Of a DNA stretch of 64,000 nt, positions 36,089-45,232 are shown piece after piece. The stretch is from Pigmentiphaga sp. H8. Lineage in GTDB: Bacteria > Pseudomonadota > Gammaproteobacteria > Burkholderiales > Burkholderiaceae_B. Both the position numbers and the translations under genes were made by a program. Within the stretch, counting starts at the first letter, position 1; each line of letters begins with the position of its first letter. The stretch covers positions 2,356,001 to 2,420,000 of the forward strand of contig NZ_CP033966.1 in the NCBI RefSeq assembly GCF_003854895.1. The letters are read 5' to 3'. The notes below the pieces were generated by a model. That model was not told where the DNA came from. It worked only from the letters and a program-made list of their open reading frames with translations, and ran no database searches.

Positions 36089-36985
36089 TCAGCCCAGCGC
36101 CGTGTCCAGCAGCATCATGATGACGAAGCCCACCATCAGGCCGCAGGTGGCATAGACCTCGTGTCCCTTGCGGTGCGATTCGGGGATGATCTCGTGGCTG
36201 ATCACGAACAGCATCGCCCCGGCCGCGAACCCCAGTCCCCAGGGCAACAGCATCGCGGAGTAGGAGATGACCGAGGCGCCGATGACGGCGGCGATCGGCT
36301 CGACCAGTCCCGTCAGCGCACCCAGCACGAACGCGAAGCCCTTGCTGTAGCCGATGCCCAGCAGCGCGACGGCCACGACCAGTCCTTCGGGTACGTCCTG
36401 GATGGAAATGCCGGTGGTGAGCGCCGAGGCGCGCAGCGGATCGGTGCCGGCGAAGGCCACGCCTATGGCCAGGCCCTCGGGCAGGTTGTGCAGGGCGATG
36501 GCGAACACGAACATCCACGTGCGGCGCACGGCCAGGATCGTGTGCTTGCCTTCCACGCCCTTGATGAAGTGCTCGTGGGGCAGGTAGCGCTCCATCGCCA
36601 GCAGCAGGGCGGCGCCCAGCAGGATGGCCGCGCCCATCAGCATGCCCGCGCCCCAGGGGCCGGCGCCCTGCAGCTTCGCTGCTTCGATGCCCGGTACCAC
36701 CAGCGAAAAGGCACTGGCCGCCAGCATGACGCCTGCGCCGAATCCGAACAGGCTGTCCTGCACGCGATCGGACAGGCGTTGGGAGAACAGCACGGGCACG
36801 GCCCCCAGCGCTGTCGCGCCGGCGGCCATCATGCCGCCTATCAGGGCATCCAGCACCACCGGGTCGGTGGCCATCCGTATCCAGAGCTGCCGACCGAGCA
36901 CGGCCAGGCCCAGCAGCACGATGGCGACGCCCACGGTCTTGCGCAGCACCTGGCCCGGGGAGGCGGTTCGGTTGGCCGTCGTCAT
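36089..36985 (-). CDS. ZIP-family metal transporter
   Basis: A 298-residue membrane protein with about eight helices. The metal-pathway motifs ALHNLPEGLAIG, ISIQDVPEGL and FVISHEIIPESH carry the conserved histidines and glutamates. ZIP proteins bring Zn, Fe or Mn into the cytoplasm (the GufA-like subgroup has this shape). It starts seven bases after the sodA stop on the same strand, so it is probably co-transcribed with the Mn-type SOD behind a Fur-like box. This suggests manganese or iron as substrate, by inference. Confidence 0.88.
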   Translation of the reverse strand: MTTANRTASPGQVLRKTVGVAIVLLGLAVLGRQLWIRMATDPVVLDALIGGMMAAGATALGAVPVLFSQRLSDRVQDSLFGFGAGVMLAASAFSLVVPGIEAAKLQGAGPWGAGMLMGAAILLGAALLLAMERYLPHEHFIKGVEGKHTILAVRRTWMFVFAIALHNLPEGLAIGVAFAGTDPLRASALTTGISIQDVPEGLVVAVALLGIGYSKGFAFVLGALTGLVEPIAAVIGASVISYSAMLLPWGLGFAAGAMLFVISHEIIPESHRKGHEVYATCGLMVGFVIMMLLDTALG

Positions 36986-36992
36986 GGGGGCC

Positions 36993-37604
36993 TCAGCTTT
37001 GGGCCTGTTGGTAGCGCCGTTCGACTTCATCCCAGTTCACCACGTTGTAGAAGGCGGCGATGTATTCGGGACGCCGGTTCTGGTAGCGCAAGTAGTATGC
37101 ATGCTCCCACACGTCCAGACCCAGTATCGGCGTGTTACCAGCCATGAGCGGGCTGTCCTGGTTGCCCGTGCTTTCCACGGCCAGCTTGCCCTGGGGCGTC
37201 AGGCTCAGCCATGCCCAGCCGCTGCCGAAGCGCGTCAGCGCGGCTTGTGTGAACGCCTGCTTGAAGGCTTCGAAACCGCCCAGGTCGGACTGGATCGCGC
37301 GCGCCACCTGGCCGTGCGGCGCGCCGCCGCCCCGGGGCGACATCACGGTCCAGAACAGCGAGTGGTTGGCGTGTCCGCCGCCGTTGTTGCGAATGGTCGT
37401 GCGCAGGGCTTGCGGCGCCTGGTCGACGCCGGCCACCAGTGCTTCCACGGGCAGTTCCTTCAGCGGCGAGTTCTCCAGCGCGGCGTTCAGGTTGTTGACG
37501 TAGGTCTGGTGGTGCCTGGTGTAGTGGATCTCCATGGTCTGCGCGTCGATGTGGGGTTCCAGGGCGTCGTACGCGTAGGGCAGCGGGGGCAGGGCATGGG
37601 TCAT
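36993..37604 (-). CDS. sodA: Superoxide dismutase, Mn type
   Basis: A 203-residue Fe/Mn-family SOD. Metal ligands are visible in EIHYTRHHQTYVNNLN (His), GGHANHSLFW (His) and LDVWEHAYYL (Asp and His). The GNQDSPLM segment and the context of the second-shell residues match Mn-dependent SodA rather than SodB. It has no signal peptide and so works in the cytoplasm. The upstream region is AT-rich and contains a Fur-like box; Mn-SOD genes are commonly switched on by iron shortage in related bacteria. Confidence 0.93.
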   Translation of the reverse strand: MTHALPPLPYAYDALEPHIDAQTMEIHYTRHHQTYVNNLNAALENSPLKELPVEALVAGVDQAPQALRTTIRNNGGGHANHSLFWTVMSPRGGGAPHGQVARAIQSDLGGFEAFKQAFTQAALTRFGSGWAWLSLTPQGKLAVESTGNQDSPLMAGNTPILGLDVWEHAYYLRYQNRRPEYIAAFYNVVNWDEVERRYQQAQS

Positions 37605-37650
37605 GAGGCGCTCCGGACAAGGATTTTTGAATAAAAATAACTATACAAAT

Positions 37651-37669
37651 AGTAATGATAATCATTTAT
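37651..37669. promoter_or_regulatory. Fur-like box upstream of sodA
   Basis: AGTAATGATAATCATTTAT agrees with the 19-base Fur consensus at 14 positions, including the whole central ATGATAATCAT. It lies 47-65 bases before the sodA start in an otherwise AT-rich promoter region. This predicts iron-repressed transcription of sodA and the following ZIP gene. Confidence 0.65.
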
Positions 37670-37718
37670 ATTTTAGAACAAAAAGACAGACTGAAGGAAG
37701 AAGCGGGACTTCGCCGCA

Positions 37719-38624
37719 TCACCGCCGAGACGTGAGCTGGCGCAGGACGTCCAGAAGCTTCACCGCGGGCTGGGGCAAGAGCCCGTGGCTTCGCCGGTAG
37801 ACCTGCAATTGGCGGCGCTTGACCACGCCGGCCACCGGTAGCCGGTCTATCCAGCCTGCCTGCCGTTCCGGCTCGTACAGCGGTTCAGCCAGCCATCCGA
37901 GGAAGCCGCCGTGCGAGATCAGGCTCTTGTTCGTGATGTTCGAGCGGGTCTTGACGATCACCTCCGGCATGGGCAATCCGGCCTTGGCGAATTCCTTGGA
38001 CAAGTCCTCGTAGGGGGCGGTCCCTTCGGGCGATAGCACCCACTTGTAGTCCAGGGTGTCCGCCAGGGTGATGACGCTGTTGGCGCGGAGGGGATGGGAC
38101 GGCGCGGCGACGATGTAGCTCGCGTCTTCCCAATGGCAATCCGGGATCGCGCAGATGTCGGGGCTGGCGGGCATGGAAGCGCCGACGGTAAGGTCGACCT
38201 CCCGGTTGACGAGCGCATCGACGAGCACGTCGGCGATTCCTTCGACGATATGCACCTGCAGCCTGGGCCATTGTTCCAGTACCTGGGCGATGGCTTGGGG
38301 CAGGATTTGTCCGACCGCGCTGGCGATCGCACCGACGCGGATCGTACCGCGCGCCAGGCCGCGCAGTTCGTCGATTTCTTCGGTGGCGGCCTCGGCTTCT
38401 TTCTGGATCAACGCTGCGCGGGGCAGCAGGGTCTCGCCCGCGGCGGTCAGCTTCATGCCGGTCAGGTAGCGCTCGAACAGCGGCATGCCGATCTGCTCTT
38501 CCAGCTTGCGTATGGTCCGGCTCAGGGCAGGCTGGGTGATGTTGAGTTTCTGGGCTGCGCGCCCCAGCGTGCCGTACTGGGCAACCGCAAGAAAGGCATC
38601 GAGAGGGCGGATGTGGATGGTCAT
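37719..38624 (-). CDS. LysR-family regulator of the SDR/Bug/aldehyde dehydrogenase cluster
   Basis: A 301-residue LysR protein with the helix-turn-helix at about residues 5-65 (PLDAFLAVAQYGTLGRAAQKLNITQPALSRTIRKLE) and an effector domain. It is divergent from the SDR gene. The 100-base gap contains a dyad TTACG-N14-CGTAA (38678-38701), a candidate operator. ATG 38624 gives the normal short leader before the DNA-binding domain. Confidence 0.9.
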   Translation of the reverse strand: MTIHIRPLDAFLAVAQYGTLGRAAQKLNITQPALSRTIRKLEEQIGMPLFERYLTGMKLTAAGETLLPRAALIQKEAEAATEEIDELRGLARGTIRVGAIASAVGQILPQAIAQVLEQWPRLQVHIVEGIADVLVDALVNREVDLTVGASMPASPDICAIPDCHWEDASYIVAAPSHPLRANSVITLADTLDYKWVLSPEGTAPYEDLSKEFAKAGLPMPEVIVKTRSNITNKSLISHGGFLGWLAEPLYEPERQAGWIDRLPVAGVVKRRQLQVYRRSHGLLPQPAVKLLDVLRQLTSRR

Positions 38625-38724
38625 GCCGAAACTTAATGGCGCCCACCGGAAAAAGCAATATTCAGTGCCGCTCTGCCTTACGCATACTGCGCGCATCGTA
38701 AACGAGGAGCCAGGAGCGCAAGCA

Positions 38725-39468
38725 GTGAAGAGCATCATCGTTACAGGAGCGGCCAGAGGCATAGGGCTGGCGTTCGCACGGCGTTTCGCGGCCGACGGGT
38801 TCGACGTCGCCATTCTCGACAGCACGGGCGCCGAGCAGGCCGCGGCGTCGATCGCACGCGAGGGACTGAGCGCGACCGGCTATTCCGGCGACGTGACGGA
38901 AGAGGCGGATTGGATGCGCATCGTCGAAGACCTGTCCGCGAAAGGACATGCGCTCTACGGACTGGTCAACAACGCGGCGATGTTCGCGAGCCTGCCCATG
39001 CAGCCGTTCACGCAGATTTCCAAGAAAGACTGGATGCAGGTCATGGCAGTCAACACCGCCGGTCCGTTCCTGGGCATCAAGGCGTGTTCGCCAGCCATGC
39101 GGGAGGGCGGCGGTGGGCGTGTGGTGAACATCGCGTCCACCTCGCCTTTGAAAGGGGTGACCGGGATGCCTCACTACGTGGCCAGCAAGGGCGCGGTGAT
39201 CGCGCTCACGCGCAGCCTGGCCAGGGAACTGGGGCCGGCGGGGATCACGGTCAATGCGATCGCCCCGGGATTCACGCTGTCGGACGGCATCCTGACGAAC
39301 AAGGAGCACGTCGATCAGTTCCGCGACGTGGGCAAGAGCGCGCGGGCGTTGAAGCGGGACCAGATGCCGGAGGACCTGGTCGGCGCGGCCTCGTTCCTGC
39401 TGGGACCCGATGCGGCATTCATGACGGGCCAGACGCTCGTCGTCGATGGCGGAGCCATCTTCGTCTGA
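38725..39468 (+). CDS. Short-chain dehydrogenase/reductase
   Basis: A 247-residue classical SDR with TGAARGIG (residues 7-14), VNNAA, a catalytic serine in NIASTS and Tyr-xxx-Lys in YVASK, ending in the usual TGQTLVVDGG. The start is a GTG preceded by AGGAG at good spacing; no ATG is close enough. It leads a SDR-Bug-aldehyde dehydrogenase operon, suggesting oxidation of an alcohol to an aldehyde that the dehydrogenase then converts to an acid. Confidence 0.9.
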   Translation: MKSIIVTGAARGIGLAFARRFAADGFDVAILDSTGAEQAAASIAREGLSATGYSGDVTEEADWMRIVEDLSAKGHALYGLVNNAAMFASLPMQPFTQISKKDWMQVMAVNTAGPFLGIKACSPAMREGGGGRVVNIASTSPLKGVTGMPHYVASKGAVIALTRSLARELGPAGITVNAIAPGFTLSDGILTNKEHVDQFRDVGKSARALKRDQMPEDLVGAASFLLGPDAAFMTGQTLVVDGGAIFV

Positions 39469-39502
39469 TCACAAGAACCATCAGAAACCAGGAGTCGAGA
39501 CC

Positions 39503-40480
39503 ATGAAAAAGACAATCACGGCCGCTGCCGCGGCATTCATGCTGGCGAACACGCCGGCCTTTGGCCAGGCGCCGAAATATCCCGCCAAGCCGGTCCGCAT
39601 CGTGTCGGCGTTTTCCACCGGATCGGGAGCCGACGCGATGTTGCGCATCGTGGCCGATCGCCTGTCCAAGGCGTGGGGCCAGGCCGTCGTCGTCGAGAAC
39701 AAGCCCGGGGGCACGGGTTTCATCGCGGCCGCCGACGTCATGCGCTCGCCTGCCGACGGCTATACGCTCTTCCATGCGGATGGCCTGAACTTCACCGCGG
39801 TGCCGCATCTTTACAAGAAGATGCCCTACGACGCCCAGAAGGATTTCGTGCCGGTGATCCCCCTGCATCACAGCAACTTCTTCATCGCCGTGTCGTCGCA
39901 ATCGAAATGGAACAGCGCCGGCGATCTGCTGGCCGCCGCGAAGGCGGCTCCCGGCAGGGTGACGTACGGCTCGTGGCAGATCGGAAGCGTGGCGCATCTG
40001 GCCGGCGCGGCACTGGAGACCGCCTCGGGCACCCATATGACGCATGTCCCGTTCAAGGACGTGGGTCAGTTGTATGCCTCCGTTGCCAATGGCGACGTCG
40101 ACTGGGCATTCGGGACGCCGGGCAGCGCCGGTCCGTTGCAGCAGGCGGGCAAGCTCAAGTTCATCGGCTGGGCGGGCACCGAGCGTCTTGCCGGGTATCC
40201 GGACGTGCCGCTGGTCGGCGAAAGCGGCGGGCCGGCAGGTTTCCAGGTGTCGGGATGGGTGGGGCTGTTCGCGCCGGCGGGCACGCCCAGGACGCTGGTC
40301 GATCAGGTCAACAGGGATGTGGCCGCCATCTACGGCCAGGCGGACGTGCCGTCGAAGATGATCCAGTTCGGCTACATGCCGCTGCTGATCAAGCTTCAGG
40401 AAGTCTCGGCGCTGATCCGCAAGGAGTCCGAGGCCTACGCGAAGATCGTGAAGGAAAACAACCTGACGCTGGACCAGTAG
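39503..40480 (+). CDS. Bug-family tripartite tricarboxylate receptor (second of three)
   Basis: A 325-residue periplasmic receptor with a signal peptide (MKKTITAAAAAFMLANTPAFG) and the family pattern YPAKPVRIVSAFSTGSGADA, VVENKPGGTG and DGYTL. An AGGAG ribosome site precedes the ATG. It presumably captures the substrate of the adjoining SDR and aldehyde dehydrogenase. No TctAB-type permease genes are nearby. Confidence 0.92.
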   Translation: MKKTITAAAAAFMLANTPAFGQAPKYPAKPVRIVSAFSTGSGADAMLRIVADRLSKAWGQAVVVENKPGGTGFIAAADVMRSPADGYTLFHADGLNFTAVPHLYKKMPYDAQKDFVPVIPLHHSNFFIAVSSQSKWNSAGDLLAAAKAAPGRVTYGSWQIGSVAHLAGAALETASGTHMTHVPFKDVGQLYASVANGDVDWAFGTPGSAGPLQQAGKLKFIGWAGTERLAGYPDVPLVGESGGPAGFQVSGWVGLFAPAGTPRTLVDQVNRDVAAIYGQADVPSKMIQFGYMPLLIKLQEVSALIRKESEAYAKIVKENNLTLDQ

Positions 40481-40531
40481 GCGCGGCCGCGTGTCTGGAC
40501 CGACCGTCGGGAAATCTTTGAGGATGGAATC

Positions 40532-41980
40532 TTGGAACTGGGAAATACCGATACATACCGGCAGCCGGAACTGCTGATCGGGGGCGATCCCCGAGGGCTC
40601 GATGGCCGGGAAGCCATGCCGGTCGTGAACCCCGCGACAGGCGGTGCGCTGGGCCTGCTTCCGCTGGCAAGCCGGCAGGATCTGGACGATGCGCTTGAAG
40701 CCGCGCAAAGGAGCTTCATGGCATGGCGGCGGGTGGCGCCGGTCGATCGGGGGCGGATCTTGCGCCGGGCCGCCGACCTGATGCGCGGCAGCCTCGAGCG
40801 AATAGCCCGGCTGATCACCCTGGAGGTGGGCAAGCCCATTGCCGAGTCTCGCCAGGAAGCGGCGTTGGCCGCGGAGACGCTCGACTGGTTCGCGGAAGAG
40901 GGGCGCCGCGCGTATGGACGGATCCTGCCATCGGGGCTGGGCAAGACCCAGTTCATGGTGGTCAAAGAGCCGGTCGGGCCCGTCGCGGCATTCGCACCCT
41001 GGAATTTTCCGACGGTCAACGCGGCCCGCAAGATAGGTTCGGCGCTGGCGGCCGGGTGCCCCTGCATCCTGAAGCCTGCGGAAGAGGCGCCCGCGGCGGC
41101 GCTGGAAGTGGCCAGGGCACTGCTGGAGGCCGGCCTGCCGCGCGGGGTCCTGTCCGTCGTGTTCGGCGTGCCGGCGGCGGTTTCCGAGCATCTTCTGGCG
41201 TCGCCGGTCATACGGAAGGTGTCCTTCACCGGATCCATTCCCGTCGGGCAGCATCTGATGAAACTCGCCGCGGCCTCCGGGAAGCGGACCACCATGGAGC
41301 TGGGCGGGCATGCGCCGGTGCTCGTGTTCGGCGATGCCGACGTCGAGCAGGCACTGGACCTGGCCGTCGCCTCGAAGTATCGCAATGCCGGCCAGGTGTG
41401 CGTGAGTCCCACGCGCTTCTACATCCATGAAAGCATCCATGAGCGCTTCGTCAGCGGTTTTCGGCAGCGGGTGCGAGCCATTCCGGTGGGCGACGGGCTG
41501 GCCGAAGGGACCCGCATGGGCCCGCTGGCGCACGACCGGCGCCGGGCTCCCCTGGAAGGCCTGATCGAGAACGCGCTGGACGGCGGCGGCCGCCTCGTCA
41601 GCGGCGGCAAGGCCATCGAGGCGGACGGCTATTTCTTCGAGCCGACGGTGCTGGCCGACGTGCCGGAGTCTGCCCGAGTGATGAACGAAGAACCGTTCGG
41701 CCCTCTGGCGCTGTTGAACACCTTCACGTCCACGGACGAGGTGATCGCACGGGCCAACCGGCTGCCGTTCGGCCTGGCGGCCTATGCGTTTACCCGTTCG
41801 ACGGACGTGGTCAGGCGGGTATCCCAGGAGGTCGAGGCCGGCATGCTGGCCATCAATTCCTTCTTGATCTCGGTTCCCGATGCACCGTTCCTGGGAGTCA
41901 AGGAAAGCGGCCATGGCGCCGAGAATGGCATCGAGGGGCTCGAGGCCTGCCTGGTGACGAAGCTGGTTTCGCTGGCCTGA
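40532..41980 (+). CDS. NAD(P)-dependent aldehyde dehydrogenase (succinate-semialdehyde dehydrogenase type)
   Basis: A 482-residue ALDH of the GabD/DavD type. It shows the cofactor strand PWNFPTVNAARKIGSALAAG, the general-base Glu in TMELGGHAP and the nucleophile Cys in NAGQVCVSPTRF. The most likely start is a TTG at 40532 behind GAGGA, because the family N-terminus (YRQPELLIGG) lies before the first ATG at 40616. It completes the SDR-Bug-ALDH operon. The substrate is not determined. It ends one base before the convergent bioA gene. Confidence 0.88.
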   Translation: MELGNTDTYRQPELLIGGDPRGLDGREAMPVVNPATGGALGLLPLASRQDLDDALEAAQRSFMAWRRVAPVDRGRILRRAADLMRGSLERIARLITLEVGKPIAESRQEAALAAETLDWFAEEGRRAYGRILPSGLGKTQFMVVKEPVGPVAAFAPWNFPTVNAARKIGSALAAGCPCILKPAEEAPAAALEVARALLEAGLPRGVLSVVFGVPAAVSEHLLASPVIRKVSFTGSIPVGQHLMKLAAASGKRTTMELGGHAPVLVFGDADVEQALDLAVASKYRNAGQVCVSPTRFYIHESIHERFVSGFRQRVRAIPVGDGLAEGTRMGPLAHDRRRAPLEGLIENALDGGGRLVSGGKAIEADGYFFEPTVLADVPESARVMNEEPFGPLALLNTFTSTDEVIARANRLPFGLAAYAFTRSTDVVRRVSQEVEAGMLAINSFLISVPDAPFLGVKESGHGAENGIEGLEACLVTKLVSLA

Positions 41981-41981
41981 T

Positions 41982-43265
41982 TCAGGCGGCGGTGGGGCGC
42001 ATGGTCCGCACGACGCCCACCACCGCGGCGATCAGAAGATCCAGGTCGTCCTGGCCGATGGTGAAGGCCGGTGTCAGGTAGACGATGTTGCCGAAGGGCC
42101 GCACCCAGACGCCGGCGTCGACCAGCCTGGCCCGCAGCGCGTCGCGGTCGAACGGTCCGTTCAATTCGATCGCGGCGATGGCGCCCAGCACGCGCACGTC
42201 GCGCACCCACGGCAGCTCGCGGCAGGGAGCCAGGCCGGCTTCCATCGCGCGGGACAGGGCCGCGACCTGCTTCAGGCGCGGCTCGCTTGCGAACAGATCC
42301 AGCGAGGCGTTGGCGGCGGCGCAGGCCAGGGCGTTGCCCATGAAGGTGGGGCCGTGCATCAGGGCATGGCCCGGATCGTCGGACCAGAAGCCGTCGAACA
42401 CGCGCTGGCTGGCCACGGTGGCGGCAAGCGGCAGGGTGCCGCCGGTCAGCGCCTTGGACAGCGTGACGATGTCGGGCCGGGCATCGGCCTGTTCGAACGC
42501 GAACATCGTGCCGGTGCGGCCGAAACCGGTGAAGATCTCGTCGTAGATCAGCAGCAGGCCGTGGCGGTCCGCCAGCGCGCGCAGGCGGGCCAGCACCTCG
42601 GGCGGGTGCATCAGCATGCCGCCGGCGCCCTGGACCAGCGGTTCGACCAGGATGCCGGCGAGTTCGTGGGCGTGCCGGCGGAGCAACGCGTCCAGCTCGG
42701 CTTCCGAGGCGTCGTCGCGTGGCAGCGGCGCGATCACGTGCCGGGTCAGGAGGCCGCGGAACAGGCTGTGCATGCCGTCTTCCGGATCGCAGACCGCCAT
42801 CGTGCCGAAGGTGTCGCCGTGGTAGCCGCCGCGGAAGGCCAGGAAGCGCGAGCGTTGGCGCTCGCCCTGGTTGAGCCAGAACTGTACGGCCATCTTCATC
42901 GCCACCTCGACCGCCACGGAGCCCGAGTCGGTGTAGAACACGCGATCGAAGCCAGGCCCCAGCAGCGCGCACAGGCGCTGCGCCAGCCGCGCGGCGGGCT
43001 CGTGCGTCAGCCCGCCGAACATCACGTGCGGCATCGCATCGAGCTGGTCGCGCACGGCCTGGGCGATGGCGGGATGGTTGTAGCCATGGCAGGCCGTCCA
43101 CCACGAGGCCACGCCGTCCACCAGGCTGCGGCCGTCGGCCAGTTCGATGCGGCTGCCGTGGGTGCGCACCACCGGCAGCGGCGGCGCGGCGGTTTTCATC
43201 TGCGCATAGGGCAGCCAGACGTGGCGGGCGCCGTCGGCGACCCAGGCGGGCGGGGGTGTGTGCAT
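41982..43265 (-). CDS. bioA: Adenosylmethionine-8-amino-7-oxononanoate aminotransferase
   Basis: A 427-residue PLP-dependent class III aminotransferase that makes 7,8-diaminopelargonate from KAPA, using S-adenosylmethionine as amino donor. Landmarks are HVWLPYAQM near the N-terminus, WWTACHGYNHPAI, LIYDEIFTGFGRTG and the PLP lysine in LSKALTGG. It is divergent from bioF-bioH-like-bioCD across 99 bases that should hold both promoters. Confidence 0.95.
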   Translation of the reverse strand: MHTPPPAWVADGARHVWLPYAQMKTAAPPLPVVRTHGSRIELADGRSLVDGVASWWTACHGYNHPAIAQAVRDQLDAMPHVMFGGLTHEPAARLAQRLCALLGPGFDRVFYTDSGSVAVEVAMKMAVQFWLNQGERQRSRFLAFRGGYHGDTFGTMAVCDPEDGMHSLFRGLLTRHVIAPLPRDDASEAELDALLRRHAHELAGILVEPLVQGAGGMLMHPPEVLARLRALADRHGLLLIYDEIFTGFGRTGTMFAFEQADARPDIVTLSKALTGGTLPLAATVASQRVFDGFWSDDPGHALMHGPTFMGNALACAAANASLDLFASEPRLKQVAALSRAMEAGLAPCRELPWVRDVRVLGAIAAIELNGPFDRDALRARLVDAGVWVRPFGNIVYLTPAFTIGQDDLDLLIAAVVGVVRTMRPTAA

Positions 43266-43312
43266 GATCGTCCTGCGCCGGCCGCGGCGCCAGGCCGGAC
43301 CGGTCGTTCCTC

Positions 43313-43318
43313 TACAAT
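43313..43318 (+). promoter_or_regulatory. -10-like element of the bioF operon
   Basis: TACAAT lies 47 bases before the bioF ATG in the bioA-bioF divergent gap. No convincing -35 element or BirA/BioR operator was recognised around it. Confidence 0.3.
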
Positions 43319-43364
43319 GACACGCATTCTACGGTGCGGGCGCCGCCGGGCGCATCGCCGGGCC

Positions 43365-44567
43365 ATGTCTATATTCGATTCCCTGTTTTCCCAAGAGCTC
43401 GACCGCGCCGCGCAGCGCCAGACGCGGCGCCGCTTGCGCACCGCCGCCGCGGCGCGCGGCGGGCATGTGACGTTCGAAGGCCGCGACGTCGTCGATTTCT
43501 CCAGCAACGACTATCTGGGCCTGGCCAGGCATCCCGTGCTGGCCGAACGCGTGGCCGAGTGGACCGCGCGCCACGGCGCCGGCGCGCGCGCCTCGCGCCT
43601 GGTGTCGGGCAATCTCGATCTGCACCAGGCCGTCGAAGCCAAGCTCGCCCGCTTCAAGGGGACCGAGGCGGCGCTGTTGTTCGCCTCGGGCTGGCAGGCC
43701 AACGCCGCCGTGCTGCCGGCCTTGCTGCGCGTACCGGGCCAGGGCGACCCGCTGGTGTTCAGCGACCGGCTGAACCATGCCAGCCTGCATCATGGCTGCC
43801 AGGCCGCCGGCGTGCGGCAGATACGTTTCCGGCACAACGATCTCGATCACCTGGATGCACTGCTGGCCGAGCGCGCCGGCCAGCCGGGGCCGCGTTTCGT
43901 CGTAACGGAAAGCGTGTTCAGCATGGATGGCGACCGCACCGACGTGGCCGCGCTGTGCCGGGTGGCCGAGCGCCACGGCGCCTTCGTCTACCTGGACGAG
44001 GCCCACGCGACCGGCGTGCTGGGGCCGCGCGGCGCCGGGCTGGCCAGCCTGGGCGAGGGCAGGGTGGACCTGGCCATGGGCACCTTCAGCAAGGCCCTGG
44101 GCGGCTTCGGGGCCTACGTGGCGGGGTCGCGGCAATTGTGCGACTACCTCGTGAATACCTGCTCGGGATTCATCTACACCACCGCCTTGCCGCCGCCGGT
44201 GCTGGCCGCCATCGACGCCGCGCTCGATCTCGTGCCCGGCATGGACGACGAGCGGCGGCGGCTGGCGGGGCTGGGCGACGGACTGCGGCGGGCGCTGGCG
44301 GACCAGGGCGTGGAGACGGGCGCCTCGTCGACGCAGATCGTGCCCGCCATCGTGGGCGAGGCGGGCGCGGCGCTGGCCCTGAGCGACGGACTGCGCGCGC
44401 GGGGCCTGCTGGCGGTGGCGATCCGTCCGCCCACGGTGCCCATGGGCACGAGCCGGCTGCGGATTGCGCTCAGCGCCGCGCACGACGAAGCGGACGTGGC
44501 CCGCCTGGCCCGGACCATCGCCGAACTGCGCGCGCAGGCCATGAACGCGGACGAAGGCCGGCCATGA
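43365..44567 (+). CDS. bioF: 8-amino-7-oxononanoate synthase
   Basis: A 400-residue alpha-oxoamine synthase that joins pimeloyl-ACP and alanine to give KAPA. It has SSNDYLGLARHP, HASLHHG, the YLDEAHATGVLG motif and the PLP lysine in TFSKALGG. ATG 43365 provides the standard N-terminus. Its stop overlaps the ATG of the next gene (ATGA), so the biotin genes here are translated together. Confidence 0.95.
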   Translation: MSIFDSLFSQELDRAAQRQTRRRLRTAAAARGGHVTFEGRDVVDFSSNDYLGLARHPVLAERVAEWTARHGAGARASRLVSGNLDLHQAVEAKLARFKGTEAALLFASGWQANAAVLPALLRVPGQGDPLVFSDRLNHASLHHGCQAAGVRQIRFRHNDLDHLDALLAERAGQPGPRFVVTESVFSMDGDRTDVAALCRVAERHGAFVYLDEAHATGVLGPRGAGLASLGEGRVDLAMGTFSKALGGFGAYVAGSRQLCDYLVNTCSGFIYTTALPPPVLAAIDAALDLVPGMDDERRRLAGLGDGLRRALADQGVETGASSTQIVPAIVGEAGAALALSDGLRARGLLAVAIRPPTVPMGTSRLRIALSAAHDEADVARLARTIAELRAQAMNADEGRP

Positions 44568-45232
44568 CCGATGGCGCGCGCCTGCCGCTGGTGTGCCTGC
44601 ATGGCTGGGGCTTCGACGCCTCGACCTGGGCGCCCATGCGCGCCCATCTGGATGGCTGGGACATCCACGCCGACGATGCCGGCTACTTCGGCCGCACCGT
44701 CGCGGCCGAACGCCCCGCCGCCTACGTGGCGGTCGGCCATTCGCTGGGCGCCATGCGGAGCCTGGAAGACGCGGGCGCGGGTTGCCGCGGCCTCGTCCTG
44801 ATCAATGGCTTCGCGCGCTTCTCGGCCGCCGGCGATTTCCCCACGGGGGTGGCCGCTCGGGTGCTGGACCGCATGCTGACCCGCCTGGCGGCCGATCCCG
44901 CCGCCGTGGTGGGCGAGTTCCGCCGACGCTGCGGCGCCGCCGATCCCATCGACGCGGGCACGCTGGACGAAGCCGTCCTGGCCGCCGGACTGCGCCAATT
45001 GCGCGCGGGCGATGCACGCGCGGCCTGGGCCGCCAGGCGCGTGCCGGTCCGCATCCTGGCCGGCGATGCCGATCCGGTCGTCACGCCGGCGCTCACGGCC
45101 GCCTCGTTCGGCGGCGAGGCCGTCTGGTGCGCCGGAGGCGGCCACCTGCTGCCCCTGACGCATCCCGCGTGGTGCGCCAGTCAGATACGCGCGTTCGTGC
45201 GCGAACTGGCCGGCGCCCCGGATCCGGCATGA
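44564..45232 (+). CDS. BioH-like pimeloyl-ACP methyl ester esterase
   Basis: A 222-residue alpha/beta-hydrolase beginning LPLVCLHGWGFDASTW, with the nucleophile elbow GHSLG near residue 64, a late Asp (GDADPV) and the catalytic His in GGGHLLPLTHP. Its position between bioF and bioCD indicates that it removes the methyl group that BioC adds, as BioH does. It is shorter than E. coli BioH (about 256), so it may be a distinct esterase class. Start and stop overlap both neighbours by four bases. Confidence 0.78.
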   Translation: MTDGARLPLVCLHGWGFDASTWAPMRAHLDGWDIHADDAGYFGRTVAAERPAAYVAVGHSLGAMRSLEDAGAGCRGLVLINGFARFSAAGDFPTGVAARVLDRMLTRLAADPAAVVGEFRRRCGAADPIDAGTLDEAVLAAGLRQLRAGDARAAWAARRVPVRILAGDADPVVTPALTAASFGGEAVWCAGGGHLLPLTHPAWCASQIRAFVRELAGAPDPA

